64,000 nucleotides of DNA from Spirochaetota bacterium. GTDB lineage: Bacteria; Spirochaetota; Spirochaetia; Treponematales; Treponemataceae. The stretch is taken from NCBI GenBank assembly GCA_023438065.1, contig JAEXRH010000012.1:558001-622000 (forward strand), written 5' to 3'. Below the pieces are notes generated by a model, which was given only the letters and a program-made list of their open reading frames with translations, made no database searches and was not told where the DNA came from. The position numbers and the translations under genes were made by a program. This document shows, piece by piece, positions 8,536-18,006 of this stretch (positions are counted from its first letter, which is position 1; each line of letters opens with the position of its first letter).

Positions 8536-9256
8536 AGTTGCCGTAAACCGCGACCTCAGTCTCCTCGCGCCCTATCCCCCTGATCGACGCGAGCTCGGCG
8601 GTTACCGCGCGGATATCCGCCGGCGTCGACACGGACTCTCCCTTGAGCGTCATCCAGGGGGCGTCGGTCTCCGTCAAAATCCTTCCAAGATCCATGGTCG
8701 CCGCCGTTTCCCGAAGCGACCGATCCCCGCGCAGGAGCCCTTTCCCGCAGGAAAAATACGCGTTTATTCCCCGATCCACGAGCGATCGGGCCTCGCGCGC
8801 CGATCCCGGCCATCCGTGAAACACGACCGCACTCGCTTCCTTGAGCCGTTTCGCGTCCGCGAAAACGCGGTCCAGGGCTTTTCGGCAGTGCACGACGAGC
8901 GGAAGCCCCGCGTCGCGCGCGATCGAGAGTTCTGCGTCCCAGGCGCGAAGCTGATCGTCGAGCATCGCGCGGAATTTCCCGTCGAAAAGATCGAAGCCGC
9001 ACTCGCCGATCGCGACGATCCTTTGTTCCGAGACGAGACGCTCGAGAAAGGGAAGCCGCGCGAGGGACGGCTCCTGCGGGTGAATCCCGAACGACAAAAG
9101 GATTTGACCCCGCCAGGCGGTCGCGAACGACTCCTGCCACTCGAATTCCCGCTCCGCGTGCGACGAGGCAACGACCGTCGATCCCGGCAAGGGAACGGGA
9201 AGCTCGCCGGTCGCGTTAAAGAGGTCATAGAGGTGGATATGCGCGTCTGAATGCAT
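8507..9256 (-). CDS. TatD-family metal-dependent hydrolase
   Basis: Putative 3'-5' DNase or other phosphoesterase of the amidohydrolase-like TatD family, 249 residues. All expected metal ligands are visible: DAHIHLYD (HxH), GECGFD (Glu), VVHCRKA (His), FHGWPGS (His) and TETDAPWM (Asp). No Shine-Dalgarno precedes the ATG. A TATAAT hexamer at 9266-9271 lies 9 nt upstream, so translation probably starts on a leaderless or very short-leader mRNA. Its 3' end overlaps the HPt gene in a convergent arrangement. The exact substrate cannot be read from sequence. Confidence 0.88.
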   Translation of the reverse strand: MHSDAHIHLYDLFNATGELPVPLPGSTVVASSHAEREFEWQESFATAWRGQILLSFGIHPQEPSLARLPFLERLVSEQRIVAIGECGFDLFDGKFRAMLDDQLRAWDAELSIARDAGLPLVVHCRKALDRVFADAKRLKEASAVVFHGWPGSAREARSLVDRGINAYFSCGKGLLRGDRSLRETAATMDLGRILTETDAPWMTLKGESVSTPADIRAVTAELASIRGIGREETEVAVYGNFMAVFGARS

Positions 9257-9322
9257 ATACTTTACATTATATAACTAAAGGTCTTTGCGCGCTTCCCGAA
9301 AATAAAGTAACTGGAGGGTATC

Positions 9323-9538
9323 GTGAAAAACTACTATATCAAGAGCAGAGAAGGTTCTGCGGATTACCTGTCAGTTCTCAGCGAATCGGACGAGGGCTGC
9401 ATGGTCAGGATCTATCGCGACCAGGACGGTTCCGAGAAAATCATCGATGACTTCATGACCAAGGCCCTTTTCGACAGTTGCCTGCGAACCGGATACATCG
9501 TCGAAATGGAAGAGAATCGCGCGTTCGCGATCGCGTAA
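9323..9538 (+). CDS. small protein of unknown function, 71 aa
   Basis: Starts with GTG 4 nt after a strong GGAGGG site. It begins MKNYYIKSREGSADYLSV and contains one cysteine in each half. It is acidic, with no membrane segment or recognised motif. It looks like a small cytoplasmic domain found alone, but I cannot name a family. It has its own upstream region divergent from the TatD gene and a possible terminator downstream. Confidence 0.7.
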   Translation: MKNYYIKSREGSADYLSVLSESDEGCMVRIYRDQDGSEKIIDDFMTKALFDSCLRTGYIVEMEENRAFAIA

Positions 9539-9563
9539 CGACCCCATACACAGCGAGTAAAAG

Positions 9564-9619
9564 AAAACGGACATCGCATTCGTCGACGAACGTCGATCAG
9601 GCGTTGAGCCGTTTTTTTT
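9564..9619 (+). terminator. possible terminator after the 71-aa gene
   Basis: AAAACGG at 9564-9570 pairs with CCGTTTT at 9609-9615. It encloses a second palindrome, TTCGTCGACGAA (9579-9590), and ends in eight T. The stem is long-looped and imperfect, so confidence is moderate. The rest of 9539-9680 shows nothing else. Confidence 0.4.
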
Positions 9620-9680
9620 ATACCCTCCGCCCTTTTATCCCGGCCATTGGTCGGCATATCAGTGAAAATCCCACAAGAAA

Positions 9681-9708
9681 TTGACAATATATCCTTTCAG
9701 GATAATAC
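9681..9708 (+). promoter_or_regulatory. promoter with a palindrome in the spacer, upstream of the RsbRD_N-like gene
   Basis: TTGACA, 16 nt and TAATAC precede a gene with a GGGGAGG site. The spacer holds TATCCTTTCAGGATA (9690-9704), a 5-bp inverted repeat with a 5-nt loop, a plausible operator position. Confidence 0.5.
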
Positions 9709-9732
9709 TTATATCCGTGGGGAGGCGAAATA

Positions 9733-10260
9733 ATGGTCAACTCGCTATCGGAAAAGCTCACGGTTCATTGCGAAAGCCTTGCCCGACTCTGGATAAAGAA
9801 GGTTCGCAAGGCGGAAAACCTGAAGACCTATAACGCGCTTTCGGACGATGAACTGGTCAGGATCAACAGCAGGATCTACAAGACGCTCGCGCTCTGGTTC
9901 GATAAAGAGATCGACAAAAACGCCATCGGCGCCTTCTTCGTGACTATCGGCAAGGAACGGCGCAAACAGGGATTCGCGATCTCCGAGGTCAGTTACGCGC
10001 TGTTCCTTTCCCAAAAAGCCGTGCAGGAATACATCGCCAACGAGAATCTCCTGGACAATTCGATGGCGCTGTACACGATCATGGGACTTTCAAGTCAGGT
10101 TGCGGATTTTTTCTATCTGGGTTCCTATTACATGGTAAAGGGATATCTCGAGGATACCTACATAGCCATTCAAAAGAACGAGGCGATGTCAGACGAGAAA
10201 CTCCGGAAGTATTTCAGCGACGATTTTTTCTTCAAGGATATCGACCGGGAACACTCGTAA
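9733..10260 (+). CDS. RsbR/RsbRD N-terminal-like all-helical protein
   Basis: 175 residues, predicted helical, without membrane segments. The arrangement LARLWIKKVRK at the N-terminus followed by FFVTIGKERRKQGFAISEVSYALFL (quoted in part) resembles the RsbRD N-terminal sensor domain, which is normally fused to STAS or kinase domains. Here it stands alone. The gene has a good ribosome-binding site (GGGGAGG) and its own promoter. It precedes the ATP synthase operon but is separated from it by a distinct promoter, so a functional link is not shown. The family match is tentative. Confidence 0.6.
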   Translation: MVNSLSEKLTVHCESLARLWIKKVRKAENLKTYNALSDDELVRINSRIYKTLALWFDKEIDKNAIGAFFVTIGKERRKQGFAISEVSYALFLSQKAVQEYIANENLLDNSMALYTIMGLSSQVADFFYLGSYYMVKGYLEDTYIAIQKNEAMSDEKLRKYFSDDFFFKDIDREHS

Positions 10261-10273
10261 GAATTAGCCTGAC

Positions 10274-10302
10274 TTGACATTTTATTCGGAAAGGATTTTA
10301 CT
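10274..10302 (+). promoter_or_regulatory. promoter of the ATP synthase operon
   Basis: Consensus TTGACA, 17 nt and TTTACT, located 27 bp before the ATG of the AtpI-like gene and just after the stop of the preceding gene. A GGGGAG ribosome-binding site lies between. Confidence 0.65.
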
Positions 10303-10328
10303 TTACTTCGCTCTCTCGGGGAGATACC

Positions 10329-10739
10329 ATGAGTTTTGCGGAAACAGGCATGTTGCATAGAGTTATCCTGATACCGTCAATGGCTCTTGCGTGTATCATG
10401 ACGCCGCTCATGACCCTATTGCCCGGTTTCTCGGTATCGTATATCATATGGTATCTTGCGTCGGCGACCTTCCTGTCGGCGCACTGGTGGTCGCTCGCAT
10501 CGGCGATTGATTCCCTTTTCAAAGACGAAAAAAACCTCGCGGCGGTAAAACTTGTCATCGCGGCATTCCCCGCCCTTCTCCTTCTGTCGCTCATTTACGT
10601 CGCGGCAAGGTCGGAAAGGGATTATATGCTGCCTGTGGCCGCGGGAATAACCGTCCTTGTCGCGACCACTTCGGTCATCTGCGCCGTCAAGGGGTTCACG
10701 GGACTCGCGCGGCCTCGACGAGAAAGGATTGACGCATGA
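10329..10739 (+). CDS. AtpI-like small membrane protein
   Basis: A 136-residue hydrophobic protein with about four predicted membrane segments, ending in a basic tail (ARPRRERIDA). Position (first gene of the operon, overlapping atpB by 4 bp), size and topology fit ATP synthase subunit I, which assists assembly of the c-ring. Sequence similarity to that family is weak by eye, so the call rests mainly on context. Confidence 0.55.
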   Translation: MSFAETGMLHRVILIPSMALACIMTPLMTLLPGFSVSYIIWYLASATFLSAHWWSLASAIDSLFKDEKNLAAVKLVIAAFPALLLLSLIYVAARSERDYMLPVAAGITVLVATTSVICAVKGFTGLARPRRERIDA

Positions 10740-11479
10740 CGGAACACGTTGAACAAACACTGACGCTCGGCGAAAGGATCAAGGAAGCGCTCGTATACAA
10801 GACGGTCTTTACCGTCAACGCGGGCGGTCTTTCGATACCCATCAGCGAGACTGTCGTCACGACATGGATAATCATGGCCGTTTTGATCATCGGCTCAATC
10901 CTCCTTACCCGCCGCATGACCGAGGTACCGAAGGGCGCCCAAATTATCGTCGAGGGGCTTGTCGGCGGGTTGAACGATTTTTTCAAGGGACAGATCGGCC
11001 ATCACTGGAAGCTCTTCGCGCCCTGGCTCGGCACGGTCGCGCTCTATCTCGGCCTCGCCAACCTGGTCGGTTTCTTCTCGCCGCTCCCCGCATTCGGTTT
11101 CGAGCCGCCGTTCTCCCTCAAGCCGCCGACACGGGACATCAACGTGACGGCGGCCCTTTCCCTCGTGACGATACTCATCGTCCTCTTTTCCGGGATCGCC
11201 ATCAAGGGTTTCGTCGGGTGGGCAAAATCGCTCGCGAAACCCTCGCCCGTCATGCTCCCTTTCAACATCCTCGAGTATTTGATAAAGCCTCTTTCCCTGT
11301 GCCTTCGACTGTACGGTAACATCCTCGGCGCCTTTATCATCATGGAGCTGCTCGCGATGGTAACCCCGCTCTTCATACCGCCGGTCGCGAGCGTGTATTT
11401 CGATTTTTTCGACGGGCTCATCCAGGCCGTCGTCTTCACGTTTTTAAGTACGCTTTATATCGCTGAAGCTGTTGAATAA
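10736..11479 (+). CDS. atpB: F-type ATP synthase subunit a
   Basis: Membrane subunit forming the half-channels next to the c-ring. It is 247 residues with several membrane helices. The essential arginine is in the helix LSLCLRLYGNILGAFIIMEL. The start ATG overlaps the previous stop (ATGA). The final helix contains QAVVFTFLSTLYIAEAVE, normal for subunit a. It is followed after 21 bp by atpE. Confidence 0.95.
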   Translation: MTEHVEQTLTLGERIKEALVYKTVFTVNAGGLSIPISETVVTTWIIMAVLIIGSILLTRRMTEVPKGAQIIVEGLVGGLNDFFKGQIGHHWKLFAPWLGTVALYLGLANLVGFFSPLPAFGFEPPFSLKPPTRDINVTAALSLVTILIVLFSGIAIKGFVGWAKSLAKPSPVMLPFNILEYLIKPLSLCLRLYGNILGAFIIMELLAMVTPLFIPPVASVYFDFFDGLIQAVVFTFLSTLYIAEAVE

Positions 11480-11500
11480 GGTATCACAAGGAGAGTTCAC

Positions 11501-11719
11501 ATGAATCCATTAATCGCGATCGGGGCCGCAATGGCCGTTCTCACCGGCGTCGGAGCCGGAGTCGGAATCGGTATCGCCACGGGAAAGGCCGTCGAGGCAA
11601 TCGCGCGCCAGCCTGAAGCTAGCGGAAAGATCCAGAGCGCGTTCCTGCTCGGCATCGCGCTCGCCGAGGCGACCGCGATCTACGGTTTCGTCATCGCGAT
11701 GATGGCCTTGTTCAGCTGA
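11501..11719 (+). CDS. atpE: F-type ATP synthase subunit c
   Basis: Two-helix proteolipid, 72 residues, that forms the rotor ring. The loop has ARQPE and the ion-binding glutamate lies in helix 2 (ALAEATAIYGFV). Compared with known sodium-binding rings, the glutamine of helix 1 is replaced (GVGIGIATGKA) and the serine after the glutamate is alanine. This favours proton rather than sodium coupling, though it is an inference. A GGAGAG site precedes the ATG. Confidence 0.95.
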   Translation: MNPLIAIGAAMAVLTGVGAGVGIGIATGKAVEAIARQPEASGKIQSAFLLGIALAEATAIYGFVIAMMALFS

Positions 11720-11759
11720 CGAATTCCGTACTCAGTGCAGTTAGCGGAGGGATGCAACC

Positions 11760-12242
11760 ATGCTCGAATTCTCGGTGACCTTTCTCATCACGGTCGTGAA
11801 TATCACGTTTCTCTTTCTCGTGCTCCGCAAAGTCCTGTTCGGAAAGGTCACCAAATTCATGGAAGACCGATCCGCCAAGATCCAGAGGGACATCGACCAG
11901 GCGAAGATCGCTCACGAGCGCGCGAGATCGCTTGAGGCCGAACACGCCGCAAGGCTCCAGTCTTCGAGGGACGAGGGCCAACGCATCCTCCAGATAGCGC
12001 GCGAGAAAGCGGAACAGGAACGCGCCGCCATAATCGCCGAGGCGAAAGAGGAAGCCGGGAAGATTCTCATGACGGCCCGCGCCGAGATCGCGGCTGAACG
12101 CCGCGAGGCGGAGCGCGCGCTCCTGAGGGATACCGCGGAGCTGACGATCAAGGCCGCGACCGCCGTGCTCGAGGAGAATCTCGATTCCGACAGGAACCGA
12201 AAGCTCGTCGAAAAATTCCTTGATTCCGTAGGGGTCGCCTGA
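11760..12242 (+). CDS. atpF: F-type ATP synthase subunit b
   Basis: Stator stalk subunit, 160 residues: a single N-terminal membrane helix (about residues 4-22) followed by a long Ala/Glu/Arg-rich coiled coil. There is no second b' gene, so a b homodimer is expected. It begins 40 bp after atpE with a GGAGG site, and its stop overlaps the atpH start by 1 bp. Confidence 0.93.
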   Translation: MLEFSVTFLITVVNITFLFLVLRKVLFGKVTKFMEDRSAKIQRDIDQAKIAHERARSLEAEHAARLQSSRDEGQRILQIAREKAEQERAAIIAEAKEEAGKILMTARAEIAAERREAERALLRDTAELTIKAATAVLEENLDSDRNRKLVEKFLDSVGVA

Positions 12243-12791
12243 TGCCGAACGTCGCCTCCCGATACGCGAAGGCCCTTTTCGATTCCGGCGTCGCCGAGGG
12301 CGGCGGCGCCGAGAGGCGATACGGCGAACTCCTCGACTCGTTCGTGCGATCGCTGGGCGAGATCGGGGAATTCAGGACGGTTCTGTCGTCCCCGCACGTT
12401 TCGCGCGACAGGAAAAAGGCGTTCCTCTCGACGATCTTCTCCGATCCCGCCGACGAACGATTCCTTCGCTTTCTCTTCGTCCTTCTCGACAAGGGAAGGC
12501 TTGAAACCATCGGGCTCATCGGCCTCGACTACAAGGGACTCTTGCTCGCGTCGCAAAACGTCCTTGAGGCGCTCGTCGAGTCGGCGTTTCCGCTCGATGA
12601 CGCGACAATACGTAAAATCGCGGAAACCTTCCGCGCGAGAACGGGCGCGAACGAGATTCGCGCCACGGTACGCGTCGTGCCCGACCTCGTCGGCGGCATA
12701 CGCGTCTCGATCGGCAGCGCGATATACGACGGAACGGCCCGATCGAACCTCGACCGACTGCTCACGTCAATGAATACCCAGGGGTTCCACC

Positions 12792-12802
<11 letters not shown>
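12242..12802 (+). CDS. atpH: F-type ATP synthase subunit delta
   Basis: Stator subunit linking the b stalk to the top of F1, 186 residues. Family features are the N-terminal SRYAKALFDSGV and the C-terminal VVPDLVGGIRVSIGSAIYDGT, close to the usual LIGGxxxxxGxxxxDGSV motif. It is coupled to atpF (TGATG) and overlaps the atpA start by 11 bp. Confidence 0.93.
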
Positions 12803-14300
<1,498 letters not shown>

Positions 14301-14325
14301 CGCCGCGCGAGGACAAGGGGATTCC

Positions 14326-15204
14326 ATGTCGAACATGAGAGACATCCGAACGCGGATGAAAAGCATCAGGCAAACGCTTCAGATCACGAGCGCGATGAAG
14401 CTCATCTCGACCGCGAAGCTCAGGCGCGCGCGCGTTCAGCTCGTGCAGACGGAGCCGTATTTCGACAGGATCAGGGAAACGATGAACGACATCGTCTGTC
14501 ACGGCATCGACGTGCATGAGGAGTATTTCAGCGCGCGAACCGACAGGGTCGCGGGCACGCAACGCGCGATTCTCGTCATAACGAGCGACAAGGGGCTCGC
14601 GGGCGGCTTTAACCACAACATAATCAAGCTCGCCGAGGAAACGCTCCTTCCCGGGGACTCCAATTTCCTCATGCTCCTCGGGAATATCGGCTGGAGACAT
14701 TTCTCCAGGACGCATATACCGATACTCGAGACCTTTCGCTACTCGACGAGCGTGCCGACCGTGTACGAGGCGAAGGACATCGCCGATTTCGCGCTCGACC
14801 AGTACACTTCGGGGACAATCGACGAGTTTCACATCGTGTATACCCGCATGTACTCCTCGGTGAAACTCGTGCCCGAGGCGATACAGGTGCTGCCCCTCGA
14901 CGTTGACGTGCTCGGCAAGGAGTGCCGGAAATCGGTCTCTTCGGGACATCTTAACTACAGCCCGTCCCCGAAGGCGGTTCTCGAGACCCTCATCCCCAAG
15001 TACCTCGCCGGGGTCGTGTACGGGGCGATGGTGGAAAATTTCGCGAGCGAGCACAGCGCGCGCATGGCGGCGATGGACAACGCGACCAAGAACGCGCAGG
15101 ACATGCTCGACGGGCTCATGCTGAAGTACAACCGGCTCAGGCAGTCGGCGATAACGCAGGAAGTAACCGAGATCGTCGCGGGAGCCGCGGCGCTCAACGC
15201 ATAG
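14326..15204 (+). CDS. atpG: F-type ATP synthase subunit gamma
   Basis: Central rotor shaft, 292 residues. It begins MSNMRDIRTRMKSIRQTLQI, has SDKGLAGGFNHNI, and ends with the conserved helix NRLRQSAITQEVTEIVAGAAAL. It sits 25 bp after atpA and 16 bp before atpD in the standard order. Confidence 0.96.
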   Translation: MSNMRDIRTRMKSIRQTLQITSAMKLISTAKLRRARVQLVQTEPYFDRIRETMNDIVCHGIDVHEEYFSARTDRVAGTQRAILVITSDKGLAGGFNHNIIKLAEETLLPGDSNFLMLLGNIGWRHFSRTHIPILETFRYSTSVPTVYEAKDIADFALDQYTSGTIDEFHIVYTRMYSSVKLVPEAIQVLPLDVDVLGKECRKSVSSGHLNYSPSPKAVLETLIPKYLAGVVYGAMVENFASEHSARMAAMDNATKNAQDMLDGLMLKYNRLRQSAITQEVTEIVAGAAALNA

Positions 15205-15220
15205 GACAAGGGAGCCAACA

Positions 15221-16612
15221 ATGTCGGACAATATCGGAAAGGTAGTGCAGGTCATCGGACCGGTCATCGATATCCGTTTTAGCGAGGGAAAGGTCCCCGA
15301 GATTCTGAACGCGATCCACATCCCGCTCGGGGACGGAAAGATCGTCGCGGAGGTGCTTCTTCACCTCGGCGATCGCGTCGTGCGCTGCATCGCGCTTTCC
15401 GCGACCGACGGCCTCGCGCGCGACGTGGACGCGTTCGATACCGGCTCTCCGGTGACGGTTCCCGTCGGCAAGGCGGCGCTCGGCCGCATGTTCAACGTGA
15501 CCGGCGACGCGATCGACGGAAAGGGCGCCGTTAACGCCGACAAGAGGCTTCCCATCCACCGCGAGCCGCCGGGATTCGAGGACCAGAAACCCGCGACGGA
15601 GCTTTTCGAGACAGGCATCAAGGTAATCGACCTCATCGCGCCGTACGCCAAAGGCGGAAAGATAGGCCTCTTCGGCGGCGCGGGCGTCGGCAAGACCGTG
15701 CTCATACAGGAACTCATCCGTAATATCGCCATCGAGCACTCGGGGTACTCCGTGTTCACCGGCGTCGGAGAGCGGAGCCGCGAGGGTAACGACCTGTGGC
15801 ACGAGATGCAGGAATCGGGCGTCATCGACAAGACCGCCCTCGTCTTCGGGCAGATGAACGAGCCGCCGGGATCGCGCATGCGCGTCGCGCTCTCCGGACT
15901 CACCATGGCCGAGTATTTCCGCGACGAGGAGGAGCAGGACGTGCTCCTCTTCATCGACAACATCTTCCGCTTCGTGCAGGCGGGCTCGGAGGTTTCGGCG
16001 CTGCTCGGCCGCATCCCCTCGGCGGTCGGTTACCAGCCCACGCTCGCGAACGAGCTCGGCGCCCTGCAGGAGCGCATCACCTCGACGAGGAAGGGCTCGA
16101 TCACCTCGGTCCAGGCGGTGTACGTCCCCGCCGACGACCTTACCGACCCCGCCCCCGCGACGACCTTCAGCCACCTCGACGCGACCACGGTACTCTCGCG
16201 CCAGATCGTCGAGCTCGGCATCTATCCCGCGGTCGATCCGCTCGCCTCGACCTCGCGCATCCTCGACCCCTTCATCGTCGGCGAGGACCATTACGAGACC
16301 GCGCGTCGCGTGCAGCAGGTCCTTCAGCGGTATCACGAGCTCCAGGACATTATCGCCATTCTCGGCATGGACGAGCTCGCCGAGGATGACAAGGTTACCG
16401 TCTACCGCGCGCGCAAGATACAACGGTTCTTCTCGCAGCCCTTCCACGTCGCCGAAAATTTCACCGGCATCGAGGGCAAGTACGTTTCGATAGCCGAGAA
16501 TATCCGCGGCTTCAAGGAAATTCTCGACGGTAAGATGGACGAGATACCGGAGCAGGCGTTCTACATGGTCGGGACCATCGACGAGGTGTACGCCAAGGCA
16601 AAGAACCTGTAA
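15221..16612 (+). CDS. atpD: F-type ATP synthase subunit beta
   Basis: Catalytic F1 subunit, 463 residues. P-loop GGAGVGKTVLIQELI, catalytic-glutamate region GVGERSREGNDLW, and the signature PAVDPLASTSRIL are all present. Normal length, with no truncation. It is followed after 9 bp by atpC. Confidence 0.97.
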   Translation: MSDNIGKVVQVIGPVIDIRFSEGKVPEILNAIHIPLGDGKIVAEVLLHLGDRVVRCIALSATDGLARDVDAFDTGSPVTVPVGKAALGRMFNVTGDAIDGKGAVNADKRLPIHREPPGFEDQKPATELFETGIKVIDLIAPYAKGGKIGLFGGAGVGKTVLIQELIRNIAIEHSGYSVFTGVGERSREGNDLWHEMQESGVIDKTALVFGQMNEPPGSRMRVALSGLTMAEYFRDEEEQDVLLFIDNIFRFVQAGSEVSALLGRIPSAVGYQPTLANELGALQERITSTRKGSITSVQAVYVPADDLTDPAPATTFSHLDATTVLSRQIVELGIYPAVDPLASTSRILDPFIVGEDHYETARRVQQVLQRYHELQDIIAILGMDELAEDDKVTVYRARKIQRFFSQPFHVAENFTGIEGKYVSIAENIRGFKEILDGKMDEIPEQAFYMVGTIDEVYAKAKNL

Positions 16613-16621
16613 GGCGGCAGT

Positions 16622-17041
16622 ATGGCAAAGACGTTCAAGGTCGAGATCATAACGCCCTACCGCGTGTTTCTCTCCGATACGGCGGAAAGCGTCATCGTCA
16701 CTTCCGTCGACGGGGAGATGGAATTCCTCGCGGATCACGAGCCGGTCGTCACGCCGATCGCGATCGGGCAGGCCAGACTGCTCGTTTCGGGAACGCGCAA
16801 GACCGCTTATTTCTCTGACGGTTTTCTCGAGATGGAGGATAACAAGCTCACGATACTCGTCGGGGCGGCCGAATGGCCCGAGGAGATCGACGTGGAACGC
16901 GCGGGACGTGCGCTCGCGCGCGCTGCCAGACGGCTCGCGGACAGGACATTCGCGTGGGAATCGACCCGCGCGTCGCTTGCGTTAAAACGGGCGGAGACCA
17001 GGATCAGGATCGCGGGCCTCGCGAGCAAGTCGGACTCGTAA
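16622..17041 (+). CDS. atpC: F-type ATP synthase subunit epsilon
   Basis: Rotor subunit that can inhibit ATP hydrolysis, 139 residues. The N-terminal beta-sandwich (VEIITPYRVFLSD, DGEMEFLADHEP) and the C-terminal helical pair (RAGRALARAARRLADR) are both present. It ends the operon, and its stop codon runs into an A-tract. No T-rich terminator is seen on this strand. Confidence 0.93.
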   Translation: MAKTFKVEIITPYRVFLSDTAESVIVTSVDGEMEFLADHEPVVTPIAIGQARLLVSGTRKTAYFSDGFLEMEDNKLTILVGAAEWPEEIDVERAGRALARAARRLADRTFAWESTRASLALKRAETRIRIAGLASKSDS

Positions 17042-17078
17042 AAAAAAAAGACAGCGCGCGCCGCATATCGCGCGCGCT
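17041..17078 (-). terminator. intrinsic terminator of the rlmI-miaA2 operon
   Basis: On the minus strand the arms AGCGCGCG (17078-17071) and CGCGCGCT (17060-17053), separated by a 10-nt loop, are followed by a run of nine T (the A-run at 17041-17049). The T-tract is on the minus side only, so it serves miaA, although it overlaps the atpC stop. Confidence 0.7.
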
Positions 17079-17082
17079 CCCC

Positions 17083-18006
17083 TCATGCAAAGATCCGCGA
17101 TACCGCGCGGAGGGCCTCGTCCCGATCTCCCCGATCGAGCCACAAAATCGGGACGCCTTTTCGCTCCATGCCGCGGAACCAGGTCTCCTGACGTTTCGCG
17201 AATCGGCAAATCGCCATGAGGAGCGAGCATGAGTATTCCTCGCGCGACGGTATCTTGCCCTCGAGGTATTCGGACGTGATTCTGTATTCAAGACCGAGCC
17301 GCTCGAGCCGTTCCCAACTCGCGCCCGCCTCGTGAAGGCGGGCGACCTCCTCGACAAGGCCCTCGTCGAGTCTCGCGAAGAGACGATCCTTGATCCGCGA
17401 GCGGAGTTCGTCGCGGGGATAGCGCACGCCGAGGACGAGCGGTCTGAAGTCGCTCTTGCCGCCACGATGGGCCTGAAATCCGGAGTGGTCTTTCCTTCCC
17501 TCAGCGATCTCGATCGCGCGCACGAGGCGCTGCCGATCCTCGAGATCGGTCTTGTTATGGACTTCGCCCTTGAGCGAGATAAGCCGGTTCGCGAGCCCGT
17601 CCATCGACAGGGACGAAAGCTCCGCGCGGAGATCGGGATTCTCCGGGACCTCGATGAATTCATATTCCCTGATGATCGAGTCGAGGTACATCCCGGTACC
17701 GCCGACGACGACGGGGAGGGCCTCGCGCGCCTTCACCGCGTCGAAGGCATCGCGGAAATCGCGCTGAAAGTCGAAGACGGAATATTCCGCGGAAAGGTCG
17801 GTTATGTCGATGAGGTGATACGGGACGTTTCCGTACTCGCCGAGGTCCTTGCCCGAACCGATGTCGAGTCCCTTGTATACCTGCCGTGAGTCCGCGGACA
17901 CGATCTCTCCCGAGAATTCCCGCGCGAGGCTCACGCCGAGCGCGGTTTTCCCCGTCGCCGTCGCCCCGAGGAGGACGACCGCGTTATACCGGTCGCTTAC
18001 TACCAT
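17083..18006 (-). CDS. miaA: tRNA dimethylallyltransferase MiaA, second divergent copy
   Basis: A 307-residue complete MiaA. It has P-loop LLGATATGKTALGVSLA, IVSADSRQVYKGLDIGSGKD, VPYHLIDI and VVVGGTGMYLDSII. It differs strongly from the copy at 1-794 (for example DIGSGKD in place of DIGTAKP), resembling the second MiaA class known in organisms with two copies. The ATG at 18006 is inside the last codons of rlmI, and a longer upstream reading frame lacks family sequence, so the start is chosen there. Translation is probably coupled to rlmI, another RNA-modification gene. Confidence 0.92.
   Translation of the reverse strand: MVVSDRYNAVVLLGATATGKTALGVSLAREFSGEIVSADSRQVYKGLDIGSGKDLGEYGNVPYHLIDITDLSAEYSVFDFQRDFRDAFDAVKAREALPVVVGGTGMYLDSIIREYEFIEVPENPDLRAELSSLSMDGLANRLISLKGEVHNKTDLEDRQRLVRAIEIAEGRKDHSGFQAHRGGKSDFRPLVLGVRYPRDELRSRIKDRLFARLDEGLVEEVARLHEAGASWERLERLGLEYRITSEYLEGKIPSREEYSCSLLMAICRFAKRQETWFRGMERKGVPILWLDRGDRDEALRAVSRIFA

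Noticed and set aside
17041..17078. Terminator of the atp operon
   Set aside because: The T-tract is on the minus strand; on the plus strand the hairpin follows an A-run and has no U-tract, so it does not serve atpC.
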